Under the pieces are notes generated by a model. It was given only the letters and a program-made list of their open reading frames with translations, searched no databases and was not told where the DNA came from. Shown here piece by piece: positions 49,109-58,961 of a stretch of DNA of 64,000 bases. The position numbers and the translations under genes were made by a program. Position 1 is the first letter of the stretch. Each line of letters opens with the position of its first letter. Origin of the DNA: Pseudeuparius sepicola (Eukaryota > Arthropoda > Insecta > Coleoptera > Anthribidae); assembly GCA_963920635.1 (NCBI GenBank), contig OY987303.1:20066175-20130174 (forward strand), read 5' to 3'.

Positions 49109-49126
49109 CTTGGTTATTTCTCTGAG
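48456..49126. mobile_element. Complete P-element-like MITE with 8-bp target-site duplication
   Basis: Terminal inverted repeats of about 29 bp: left CTCAGAGAAATAACCAAGG then ATAGAGGGAG, and an exact inverse at the right. CCTGGAAC lies immediately outside both ends (48448-48455 and 49127-49134). An 8-bp duplication fits P and hAT families. The terminal string GAAATAAC followed by AAGG resembles the ends of Drosophila P elements. Inside, 48938-48970 encodes a 10-residue start resembling a THAP domain, the DNA-binding domain at the N terminus of P transposases. The 671 bp encode no transposase body. Assignment to the P superfamily is inferred from these three features together. Confidence 0.65.
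48938..48970 (+). pseudogene. THAP-like N-terminal stub in the P-like MITE (copies 36750-36782, 45860-45892)
   Basis: ATG opens MGRRKCVVCG and then a stop. A short basic start followed by C-x2-C is how THAP domains begin; the later C-x(35-53)-C-x2-H half is absent. Inside a MITE with P-like ends, it looks like the first few codons of an ancestral P transposase left after internal deletion. With only ten residues, chance resemblance cannot be excluded. Confidence 0.4.
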
Positions 49127-49339
49127 CCTGGAACACTAAGGTAAATTTTAACATCTCTATGTTCAAATATTCTTAATTTTTACTTTCACTAATTCTGGGG
49201 TATATTGTGAATTTAACTCGCTTGTGACGAAGCGGAAGCAATATAGCTTTTAACTGTTAAACTAAGTTGTTCACATTCTAAAAGAGTAGATATTTGTGGA
49301 TTGGCAACTTTTATTATTATTATTATGTGCGTAGATATA

Positions 49340-49820
49340 CAGTATGATTTTTTAGAACACCACCGCAATTTTCTCGCCTATTTTAAGCCGTATACAAAAA
49401 AAAACGTAAGAAACAAAAATGTGGCAATTTTGGACAGCTAAGTGATGCTGCAAAAGAAATTGGCATCCATGGCCAATTTGTCGCGCAATATAAAAAAACA
49501 CAAATTGAGCAAAACAATTAATAGCCGTAGCATGTTTATTTTAAGAGATAGAGGAAAACTTTCCTATTGAAAATTGATGGCACTAAGAAGCTTTATGCAA
49601 CTGGGTACTTAGATAGTTTCAGAAAATTACACAGGGTCTTCGGCTCTCTTGAGGCTATGAATTTTTTTGTTTGTTTCTCATTAAGCGATTTTCTTGTTTG
49701 GGCCGAACAAAAAATACGTAAGAAAATAAAGTATGGCAATTCTTGTCAGCCAGGCGACGTTAAAAAAAGAAATTGGGCTCCATGCCCAACTATTCGCGCT
49801 CTGATAAAAAACTTATTAAA
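49340..49820. mobile_element. Diverged relative of the 14361-15179 fold-back, left arm and centre
   Basis: CAGTATGATTTTTTAGAAC follows TA. Then ACGTAAGAAACAAAAATGTG, GACAGCTAAGTG and TTGATGGCACTAAGAAG follow the left arm of the 14361 element. The right arm is absent or too diverged. An 89-codon plus-strand frame (49567) is repeat-derived. Confidence 0.65.
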
Positions 49821-50019
49821 TACAGGGCCGCATTAGAAAAAAATTAATGGAAAAAAGGAATTTTCAGTATAATTGTCCCAAAACATTTTAAAAATATTTC
49901 TTGTCATACATCATGGTATTTGCAATGAAAAATGCTTTCAAAATCTGCAAAAAAAATCCAGGTCCGTATTTAAAAAAATTAAGTTGAAGATGGTTTCTCA
50001 AACACGAAACGTTGTAGAA

Positions 50020-50300
50020 CAAATCTAAAAACGCCACCTTAAGGCCCGTTAAAAAGTGCCATAAGAAAGTGCTTTTCTTTTTTCTCTATCTGTGATAGCA
50101 ACTTCAGAAAAAAAATAAAATCGAAAACGCAAAATTTTACTTTTTTCAAAATAACTCAAAAACGAAAAAAAAAATTAGAAATCTGGTTATACCATTTTAT
50201 TGACCTCAAAATTGCGCAACTTTTTTCCCATCTAACCGTTGTTCTATCTCTCACCGTTTGCAATATCCCAATGCTGTTCATTCTTATCCGGGACACAGTG
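50020..50300. mobile_element. Fragment related to the right arm of the 6917-8238 fold-back
   Basis: CATCTAACCGTTGTTCTATC and the following block match, with divergence, CATTTAACCTTTGTTCTAGC at 8168. Like that arm it ends in a CAGTG/CCCTG-type terminus followed by TA (here GACACAGTG then TATA). The left part is missing. Confidence 0.5.
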
Positions 50301-50829
50301 TATATAAACGATTTTAACGAGTAGATACCTATACCAGATATTGTACATATTTCAGAAGGTAAACATTTATAATACAAGGCTACTATTTACAGACTTATTT
50401 ATTGGTTATTTGTCTATATTTTTTAGTTGTTAGACAAGGGCGGAAAAACCAAGTGGAATTTATTATGATTCAGTGTAAGAAGTTGACGACCATAATTATA
50501 ATTTAAAATCATTTAAAATCAACCCATTTTAGTTAAAACAAAATGGAAGCAATTAAACACTTATTATATAAGACAGAGAAACATTAAATAGAAATTTCAG
50601 TGCATATCATTATGTATCATATAATGTATGTAAATTCAGATGCAATAAGATTGAAGAGCATGTGTGAATTTCTAGCCGCTATTCCTCATACGTCACTTTT
50701 CATACGAGTCGCAAAATATCGTTTTTGCACATATTATTATGAAATATGAAAATTTTTCTTCATAGAAGGACCTATATCCTTCAGATCTACTTATTCATTT
50801 TGAAACGCTTGAAAAAACCTGTTGTCCTT
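50301..50829. other. AT-rich stretch, no gene seen
   Basis: No supported feature. Confidence 0.45.
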
Positions 50830-51090
50830 GAAAAATACCCGCATTCCGATTGCGCGCTGTTGCGCCAACATTCAGTGATCCAGTCCACTCGAGCGACTTC
50901 CTTTCCACCGAAATAAGTGCGCACTCACAGGTTGACACCTCGCCTTAATGTTTGCGCAGCAAATGTAGCGAACATCAACAGTCGTTTAAGTACAATTGCA
51001 TTTTTTCTGTGAGAGTAAGCAGAGCCGAGGCACGAGTCGATCGATCAGTGGCGGTCCAATATGGATGTTTATTACGAGGATATGCGGGGC
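50830..51090. promoter_or_regulatory. GC-elevated island with TTTATTAC-type core
   Basis: Contains GATGTTTATTACGAGG (about 51063), a TTTATTR core typical of Caudal or posterior Hox sites, within less AT-rich, non-repetitive DNA that also has TTGCGCGCTGTTGCGCC near 50849. A 70-codon frame (50952-51164) ends in AT-rich sequence and has no recognisable domain. The role is inferred. Confidence 0.3.
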
Positions 51091-52699
51091 CGACATTATT
51101 TATAAATTTTGTAAAAACGACAATTGTTAGTTTCGCAGAAGAATTTGAATTTCAATTGCTTTAGCCAAGAAAAATAACACTTTTAGTATTTGGTTGTTCA
51201 TTTTTTAATGAATGTATGTATACATCCAGACATTCTTAAAACAACCCCACTTACTTTCACCCTTGAGGTTTGGAACGCCACTGGAGTAAGCATCGATTAG
51301 ATATTGGTTGCGTTTGCTCTTGGTTCATAAGTGGACTAGACGGCATTATTCCAGAACAGGCGATCTAAGATTTGTAAAATCTAAGGAATAAACGGGTTAG
51401 GTTCAATTAGGTTACGTATAAACATGACAAACAGGTACCTATCTGAAATTTTCTGAAAAATAACCTTTTTATTTATTAGTAGATACAAATTATCATAGAA
51501 AAATGTTAATTTTCCCCTGAGATCTAATGTACAAAAATATTTCCAATATACTGTACCTAGATGTACGTGGTGATTCAACATTTTGACCCATAAAATGGCT
51601 TCTTTCGATCTGCAGGGGGCAACACGCATAGTTTAAACTTTTGATCAATACAAAGTTTAGGTTGGATTATTCTCTATGCACTTATAAGTTTTAAATAAAT
51701 AAGTATTTCGGGATGGTTTCAGACAAATCCTTTGAATTCAAATTGGATGCATGACCATTGTGATAAATATTTTAAAATAATGTTGCTCTTATAAAATCTT
51801 ATTTTTGTCAGATAAGATGAGTACCAAAATGCTTTATATTTAAAAAAAAATTTGGGTTTTATTCTCAACCCCATTTAAAAACACCTCTGACCTCATATAA
51901 GAAATAAAATGTCTGGTGAGTTTTCAAGAAACTCGTCAGTTGTCGAAATAAGCAGTGCTAATTACCTAAGCGCTGTTATGTTTTAGTAGTCCTGAGGTTT
52001 AGGTATCTCACTCTGACATAATATAAGATACAAATAAATGAGCTGTCGAAAACCACTTTCATTTCCGCTATAACCGGAAGTTATATTAAAAAACTGAATA
52101 TTCGGGAATACTACTTAAAGGTTCTCTAATGGATGTGTAGGTAAAAAATATTTTTTTTTATTTTGCAAAAAATGTTTTTTCGCGATTACTTTTTTGCCAA
52201 CCCCCGTATACAAAATTAGGGTACACCCTCGAATTCCCCTTAATTTTTACTATAACCTAATTTTTTGAATGACGATTTTGTTAACCTGTCTCCACGTAGC
52301 ACACTTTTTCCGCTTGGATGGGCCACCCTGTACCTATACTTTGGGATAATTCATTTCATGCGAAAATACCACGTTTCTACTCAGAGAATTGTGTCTGTAA
52401 TGTCTTGCGAAAGCCAATTTGCGGTTGAGTGGTGATAAATTTCTGCAAATGTCACCACAAAACAAGAACAAAAAAATAGTTTTCACGCATGCAGAGAAAT
52501 CAATATGTCCGTGAAAGTATAGACAAAAAGTAAAATATAGTGTGGTTATCTTAGCTAGACTTAGCTAAGTATATAAGTAGGTATATTATGAATATTATAA
52601 TTTAGTTTACTTCGTGTGGAAATACCACAAAGTAATATACCTACCTACATTTAGTAGTTTGAACGGTCGAATGCAACAACTAACAATGCTTACAGTATA
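51091..52699. other. No gene seen; MITE end debris
   Basis: Mostly AT-rich. GATGGGCCACCCTGTACC near 52317 looks like the right terminus of a TA-inserting element without a clear left partner. An 82-codon minus-strand frame (51381-51629) has no recognisable domain. Confidence 0.4.
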
Positions 52700-53707
52700 C
52701 AGGGTGTCCCCTTAATAATGGTCCATAGGGCAACTGCGCATATTTGGGGCCAAAATATGACGATTGAGGCTAATATGCCCTATAGAAATGTCGTTTGTTT
52801 AAGAGATACAGGGCGTTGAAGTTCATTTCTTGAAATTGAATTATGGCTACATCTCCCAAAATAATGAAGCTGCTGAACTGAAATTTGGCACTATGTTTTT
52901 GAGGATGGAGAATAAGCTAAAAATATCAATTTTGATATATCTCACAGAGGGCGCCACTTGCGCTGTTTTTGGATCGTGTTTTTGCTCCTAAGTTTTTTGA
53001 GGTTATCTTTTTGATCTTGCAGGTCCATCATTTTAAGGCATCTTTTCATTCTGCAACAAAAAGGTATTCTTGTTTCTTAACGATAAAATCAACCGTTTGC
53101 GTTGAAATTGGCAAAATGTGCCCCGAAACACCGGTAGACTCCAACATTCGAAAAATAATTTTTTTACCTGCTACTTTCAAATGTTACAGATTCACTGTAC
53201 CATTTAAAGTGAGAAAAAAATTGCTATGAACAATGTACCAAAAATGTTTTGTTTTCAAAATGGAACGGATTGAAACTTGGCAAAATATGGACACTCTATT
53301 TCAAGAAAACGAATGGTGTTTCGACCAATGCCCATCTGGCATTTTTTTCTTCATTTTGAATGTATACAGTCGATTTGTAACATTTGAAAGTGGTAGGTGA
53401 AAATTTTATGTTTCGAATATTGAAGTTAACAGGTGATTTGGGGCACGTTTTGGCAATTTCAATGCAAACGGTTGATTTTATCGTTATGAAACAAGAGTAC
53501 CTTTTTGTTGCAGAATGAAAAGATGCCTTAAAATGATGGACCTGCAACATCAAAAAGATAACCTCAAAAAAGTTAGGAGTAAAAACACGATCCAAAAACA
53601 GCGCAAGTGGAGCCCTCTGTGATACAGCAAAATTGATATTTTTAGCTTATTCTCCATCCCCAAAAACACAGCAGTGCCAAATTTCAGTTCAGCAGCTTCA
53701 TTATTTT
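52700..53707. mobile_element. Fold-back element, CAGGGTGTCCC type, outer right end lost
   Basis: Starts CAGGGTGTCCCCTTAATA after TA. From CAAAATAATGAAGCTGCTG (52857) it is mirrored up to about 53707, centred near 53282, with landmarks GGCGCCACTTGCGCTG and TTTGGATCGTG and their inverses. The outermost 160 bp of the right arm are missing. Block T of the segmental rearrangement starts inside the right arm at 53435. Frames of 86 (plus) and 99 (minus) codons are mirror images of each other and hence repeat-derived. Confidence 0.8.
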
Positions 53708-54668
53708 GTTTTGCTTGAAAAATAGACAGATTGCAAGACAGATTGCACTTCTTGAATGTTGAATTGGTAGTTTAGTTGGTTTAATAATATGAAAATGTAA
53801 AATTTTGTTCACGAGACACTTTCAACCTAACCGTGACGTAGCACAACGAAGTTCGCTTTGCACATTACAGACATATACTAGATAATATACTAGTATATAG
53901 TATACAGTGACCGGCAGAAAGTTGGACACAAATGGAAAACTTTTTTATAATTAATTTATCAGAAAATTTATTCTTGATAAAAGTTGTCGCATCATTTCAA
54001 ACTTAAAACGCACATATCAAAATTTAAATATCTCTTTTTGGATACGAGGTAGCTTCAAAAATGTTAAAATAACTCAAGAGTAAAGTATCCTTATTTTTTA
54101 AAATACGGTAAAAAGTTACTTACAAAAGTTGTTTGGAATCAAAGGTGGATGTCAGATTTAAAGTCACAGCCACCTAGTAAAAAAAAAAGAAATTTTATTT
54201 TTTTTTGTATTTTTTTCGACCACCCTGTGTATTACAAAAAAACAAAATACTGCAAGCACAACTTATCATAGGATAACACATGAATTTGCTACTAAACTTT
54301 AATTTTGTTCGATTAACAGCTAGAAATTTAAATAATCGAAATCAGAGTTTAAAAATATTAATTTTTTGTGTCCAACTTTCTGCCGGTCCCTGTATACCGT
54401 TTATATTTATGATAATTTTTTGCAAATTAATATTATCCTCACCTACATTAATTATTTCTCTTATTAAAGTTTTACAGAAATTACAATTACAGATACATAG
54501 TTATTTTTGTAAGATTTCTTGCAAAATTCCAAGAGTTTTGAAGAACGATTTCTTGTCTTGTCTTGCAAAGCACTGTTAAAACTTTCCTTATACATATTAT
54601 ATAAGACTACGTTAGACGTTATCTTTGGCCACCCTTTGTTGCTGCTATTAGGTTTCCATTTTGCGAAC
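53435..54668. repeat. Third copy of block T in its probable ancestral place
   Basis: Matches 36934-38167 and 46044-47277 (offset 16,501 to unit 1) from GATTTGGGGCACG to TTTTGCGAAC. On its left it continues smoothly as the other half of a fold-back element (52700-53707), whereas in units 1 and 2 that element is cut here. This suggests 53435-54668 is the donor. Confidence 0.9.
53905..54392. mobile_element. TA-flanked MITE, CAGTGACCGGC type, probable ancestral copy
   Basis: Copy of 37404-37891 inside the T block that keeps its native left flank. Confidence 0.8.
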
Positions 54669-54905
54669 GCCCTCGCCGGCCGAAATGTTGGTCTGCGAAG
54701 ACCTTGCGGGTCCCCCCCGAGCCGGGGCCGGCGATAAGCCCCCCTTCGGCGGTAAATCGCGCCGGCGGGAGGTGGGGCCAGCGGGGCTCTGGGGGCGGCG
54801 ACAGCCCCAAACCACGCCTGGCCGGCATCCACGTGCACGCGACGCGACGCCGCGGACGCGGGAAACGCACCTCTCTCATATTCGTGGTCTCGGTGCGAGC
54901 GATAA
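54669..54905. promoter_or_regulatory. Very GC-rich island at the end of block T
   Basis: About 235 bp of extreme GC content begins exactly where the three T copies stop matching. Frames of 124, 106, 86 and 69 codons overlap here on both strands. It does not resemble any rRNA segment I can recognise. It may be a CpG island or the end of another element. Confidence 0.35.
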
Positions 54906-55729
54906 AGGTATAGGTAAATGTGGCATCATGTTCGATATAGGCTTGGTCTCGATCCGGAAAGAAGCTGTGCTAATGTTGTGAAAGAGAGCCTTGCGCCTCA
55001 AAACCTTGTATTCAAATAAATGCAAAGCTCTTATTGTGTCCTTGTCCAAAAAATGAAAAATGTAGGTACCTACGCATTGAAAATTAACATCTAATTCTGA
55101 CAACAAGTTGCAGTTTTAGACACGCTCATCTTTATTATTCACGTTACTTCAATAGGTATTTGTTATTCGGTGCTATGGGCAAGTTTGGTTTAATTTTAAA
55201 GATTTTATGATGCAGAGACATCATTTGGAACGTGAAACGATATTTCGTATCTACTATTGGTATCTGGGAGGATAGCATTTCAAAAAGGGATGTCCCAGAA
55301 ACTCTTAACATATCCAAGAATGTTATTAATCGTTTATGGATAAGATACCAAGAAACAGGAGATGTCAGATAACGCCATACAGGCTATACGTGACCCGTAA
55401 AGGTAATATAGGTAAATGTGGCATCATGTTCGATAGGTTTGCTCCTCGATCCGGAAAGAAGCTGTGCTAATGTTGTGAAAGAGGGTGAACTTGCAGAGCC
55501 TTACGCCTCAGAATATTGTATTCAAATAAATGCAAAGCTCTTATTGTGTCCTTGACCTATATATCCTTCAAAAATGAAAAGTGTACCTACACATTGAAAA
55601 TTAACATCTAATTCTGACAAGTTGCAATTTTTGGACACGCTCATCTTTATTATTCACGTTAAATTTACTAGGTATTTATTTGTTATTCGGTGCTCTGGGC
55701 AAGTTTGGTTTGATTTTAAACATTTCATT

Positions 55730-55888
55730 ATGCAGAGACATCATTTGGAACGTGAAACGATATTTCGTACTATTGGCATCTTGGAGGCTAGAATTTCACA
55801 AAGGGGTGTCGCAGAAACTCTTAACACATCCAAGAATGTTATTAATCGTTTATGGGTAAGATACCAAGAAACAGGAGATGTCAGATAA
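55730..55888 (+). pseudogene. Tc1-like transposase N-terminal helix-turn-helix, monomer B1
   Basis: Fifty-two codons from ATG: MQRHHLERETIFRTIGILEA, then a region with SQRGVAETLNTSKNVINRLW and QETGDVR before TAA. This is the paired-like first DNA-binding helix-turn-helix of Tc1 transposases (RxxIIGMLEAG.SQ..VA..L..S..VV.RLW.R...TG.V). The reading frame stays open upstream to 55622, but the ATG at 55730 matches the family start. The second DNA-binding helix region and the whole DDE domain are absent from this monomer. It may be expressed as a stand-alone DNA-binding peptide, but it is most simply a relic. Confidence 0.7.
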
Positions 55889-56714
55889 CGCCATACAGGC
55901 TGTACGTGACCCGTAACGGAAAGAAGCTGTGCTAATGTTGTGAAAGAGGGTGAACTTGCAGAGCCTTACGCCTCAGAATATTGTATTCAAATAAATGCAA
56001 AGCTCTTATTGTGTCCTTGACCTATATATCCTTCAAAAATGAAAAGTGTACCTATAACGCATTGAAAATTAACATCTAATTCTGACAACAAGTTGCAGTT
56101 TTAGACACGCTCATCTTTATTATTCACGTTACTTCAATAGGTATTTGTTATTCGGTGCTATGGGCAAGTTTGGTTTAATTTTAAAGATTTTATGATGCAG
56201 AGACATCATTTGGAACGTGAAACGATATTTCGTATCTACTATTGGTATCTTGGAGGATAGCATTTCAAAAAGGGATGTCCCAGAAACTCTTAACATATCC
56301 AAGAATGTTATTAATCGTTTATGGATAAGATACCAAGAAACAGGAGATGTCAGATAACGCCATACAGGCTATACGTGACCCGTAAAGGTAATATAGGTAA
56401 ATGTGGCATCATGTTCGATAGGTTTGCTCCTCGATCCGGAAAGAAGCTGTGCTAATGTTGTGAAAGAGGGTGAACTTGCAGAGCCTTACGCCTCAGAATA
56501 TTGTATTCAAATAAATGCAAAGCTCTTATTGTGTCCTTGACCTATATATCCTTCAAAAATGAAAAGTGTACCTACACATTGAAAATTAACATCTAATTCT
56601 GACAAGTTGCAATTTTTGGACACGCTCATCTTTATTATTCACGTTAACTTTACTAGGTATTTATTTGTTATTCGGTGCTATGGGCAAGTTTGGTTTGATT
56701 TTAAACATTTCATT

Positions 56715-56873
56715 ATGCAGAGACATCATTTGGAACGTGAAACGATATTTCGTACTATTGGCATCTTGGAGGCTAGAATTTCACAAAGGGGTGTCGCAGA
56801 AACTCTTAACACATCCAAGAATGTTATTAATCGTTTATGGGTAAGATACCAAGAAACAGGAGATGTCAGATAA
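56715..56873 (+). pseudogene. Tc1-like transposase N-terminal helix-turn-helix, monomer B2
   Basis: The same 52-codon frame as B1, 985 bp downstream; the frame's translation is identical from the family methionine on. A-type monomers (55210 and about 56192) carry a shifted frame after TIFR, caused by extra bases in TATCTACTATTGG, so only B-type monomers keep the domain open. Confidence 0.7.
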
Positions 56874-57180
56874 CGCCATACAGGCTGTACGTGACCCGTA
56901 ACGGAAAGAAGCTGTGCTAATGTTGTGAAAGAGGGTGAACTTGCAGAGCCTTACGCCTCAGAATATTGTATTCAAATAAATGCAAAGCTCTTATTGTGTC
57001 CTTGACCTATATATCCTTCAAAAATGAAAAGTGTACCTATAACGCATTGAAAATTAACATCTAATTCTGACAACAAGTTGCAATTTTAGACACGCTCATC
57101 TTTATTATTCACGTTACTTTAATAGGTATTTGTTACTCAGTGCTATAGGCAAGTTTGGTTTGATTTTAAACATTTTATGA

Positions 57181-57830
57181 TGCCATAGAGACATCATTTG
57201 GAACGAGAAACGATATTTCGTACTATTGGCATCTTGAAGACTAGAATTTCACAAAGGGATGTCCCAGAAACTCTTAACACATCCAAGAATGTTATTAATC
57301 GTTTATGGATAAGATACCAAGAAACAGGAGATATCAGATAACGCCATACAGGCCGCGTACAAGGGTAACTATGCGATTTCAGGATACATTTTGTTAGCCT
57401 TGCGAGAGCGCATTATCACTGCGTCGCAATTGGTTATTCAGCTGCACACTACCTACATACAATGTACGGGTTAGTGACCAAACTGTCCGAAACAGGCTCC
57501 ACGAAGATCACATTAAGAGTTCCAGCATTGTCACGAGGAAATCGTACAACAGTTTACATGTATAGGTAGAAGAACATTTAAATTGGCACCAGCAGGAATG
57601 GACTCCAATTTTCTTTTCTGATGAGCTCCGATTTGGACTTCGGCCAGATTCAAGTAGGCATCGCGTGTAGAATTGTCCTGGAAAGGCAGAACGCCTTTGC
57701 AGCTGTTCGAACGGTTCACACCTTTCGAGGAGGTATACGATGATGGCATGGGGCGGTATCAACATCGGCGGAAGAACTAATCTCGTTTGGTCGGAGCGGC
57801 ATATTCATAATATTATGCGCATTCTGTGAA
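57181..57830 (+). pseudogene. Degenerate Tc1-like transposase body
   Basis: Follows monomer A3 directly. Readable in different frames, in order: an HTH remnant (about 57190-57340); VRVSDQTVRNRLHEDHI (from about 57463), the linker before the catalytic domain; EEHLNWHQQEWTPIFFSDEL (from about 57570), containing the conserved FSDE around the second catalytic Asp; and MMAWGGINIGGRTNLVW (from about 57739). It stops near 57827 before the third catalytic residue. Several frameshifts and stops are present, and no 3' terminal repeat could be found. Family: Tc1/mariner, DD34E-type by motif resemblance. Confidence 0.8.
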
Positions 57831-58102
57831 ATCGAAGAATTTGAAAGAGTTGACCGCGCGGCCGCGGTGTTGCCGGATAGTGTATAAGATAAGGACGCAA
57901 ATAAGTCCGTACAATAATATTATATGAAATAGGTATAAATGCCTGCACATTTTTTACAATCCATATTTTTATTCCAACTCACAATGTCAAGCCATACCTA
58001 TCCATATAATGTTACTCAATTTCTAAACTATGCTTGAAATATATACTTATAGGTGAACCAATTGCCCTGACCGATATAGAACAATTGATATTTTTCTGAA
58101 AA
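57831..58102. other. No gene seen
   Basis: A GC-rich patch (GCGCGGCCGCGGTGTTGCC near 57855) then AT-rich DNA without features. Confidence 0.4.
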
Positions 58103-58265
58103 GAACCAAGTGCCTAGTTCCTTATCTTCAGATACTCAATCTGTAACATGATGGCGCTTGGTTCTCTTTTGTTTTTACAGTTTGAGGTTAGGTCTTTCTG
58201 TCAAATGATAACGCTTGGTTCTCTTTTGTTTTGACTTTTGATAGTTTGATGAGAAAGGGACCAAG
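58103..58265. repeat. Cluster of CTTGGTTC / GAACCAAG motifs
   Basis: GAACCAAGTG at 58103; CGCTTGGTTCTCTTTTGTTT at 58155 and again at 58212 (57 bp apart); and GACCAAGTGAC near 58258. The two middle copies are direct repeats of 21 bp; the outer ones are inverted relative to them. It could be a small inverted-repeat element or a protein-binding cluster. Confidence 0.5.
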
Positions 58266-58961
58266 TGACAAAAATTGAAAACAATACTGGCTATAATTGT
58301 TAATTATTGTCCATTATTCGATGACAAAATTTTAAAATACATTGTTCAAAACCTAAGTAAAGACATGGTTAACCAGAAGTACTTAGGTATTCGAGACTTT
58401 CCACAAGCCTGCTTCAACTTTAAGGCAAGATTACCACCACTTTCATAATTCATAATTCTATTGGTAAAAGCATTTGGACTACGTCTAAGCTGCTAGAATC
58501 ACCAGGTACAAAACTCTAGATTCATAAAAATAGCAGGCAATTTCTAATATTGTTACATGAGTAGGTGTGTAGTGTTCAGGAGTAAAATGGTAAATCTTCA
58601 ATAAATAATTCTCGCAGTACGTAAAAAATATATAATTATTGATTTATTACATTATTTTACACTACCTAAAAATAAATAATTAAATTCGATGCACACAGTT
58701 ATAATTAAATTTGTAAAAATATGGGAATATAGAGAAAATTATGATAACATTAGTTTATAAGGACGGGAGATAATGGAGAAGCACTCAAACCAACTACAAC
58801 AAAAAAATAAATAACCCAACATATACGTGTTGTATACTAATAGGCCATCATCTGTATCTGTACGGTTAAACGGGTTAGCAAGTAGAAAGTTAGATACTTA
58901 CAGAACGATTCTCAAATTGTCACACTCTAAATAGGCACACATCACACATTTTTTGTTCCAG
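58266..58961. other. No gene seen; LTR-like fragment c
   Basis: 58768-58880 contains GAGATAATGGAGAAGCACTC, then ATACGTGTTGTATACTAATA and GCCATCATC, a diverged copy of the repeat at 33690-33780. The stretch ends in TTTTTTGTTCCAG, a plausible 3' splice site. Confidence 0.4.

Larger units (their letters stand above)
54906..57360. repeat. Tandem array of five Tc1 N-terminal monomers in a higher-order dimer pattern
   Basis: Monomers at about 54906-55394 (A1), 55395-55911 (B1), 55912-56379 (A2), 56380-56896 (B2), 56897-57360 (A3). B1 to B2 and A2 to A3 are spaced exactly 985 bp, so the repeating unit is an A+B dimer. Each monomer runs from GAAAGAAGCTGTGCTAATG through a leader with CACGCTCATCTTTATTATTC to a transposase start and ends at CAGATAACGCC. 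A and B types differ at fixed positions (ACAACAAGTTGCAGTTTTAG versus ACAAGTTGCAATTTTTGG). The last monomer continues into a Tc1 body. Confidence 0.9.

Noticed and set aside
52969..53595. Paired frames (86 codons plus, 99 codons minus) with similar predicted proteins as a duplicated gene
   Set aside because: They are the two arms of one palindromic fold-back element, so similarity is a consequence of the inverted repeat.
54464..54838. 124-codon minus-strand frame
   Set aside because: It crosses the boundary between block T and the GC-rich island; the T part occurs elsewhere with a different continuation, so the frame is a junction artefact.
54669..54905. Ribosomal RNA gene fragment
   Set aside because: GC-rich but no conserved 18S, 5.8S or 28S core could be recognised.
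55622..56873. Two intact 88-codon genes
   Set aside because: The upstream 36 codons are leader sequence of the tandem monomer; only the Tc1 helix-turn-helix from the internal methionine is recognisable and the transposase is incomplete.
54906..57360. CRISPR array or ordinary satellite
   Set aside because: Repeat length is ~490 bp with no spacers, and the sequence is transposase-derived; the context is eukaryotic.
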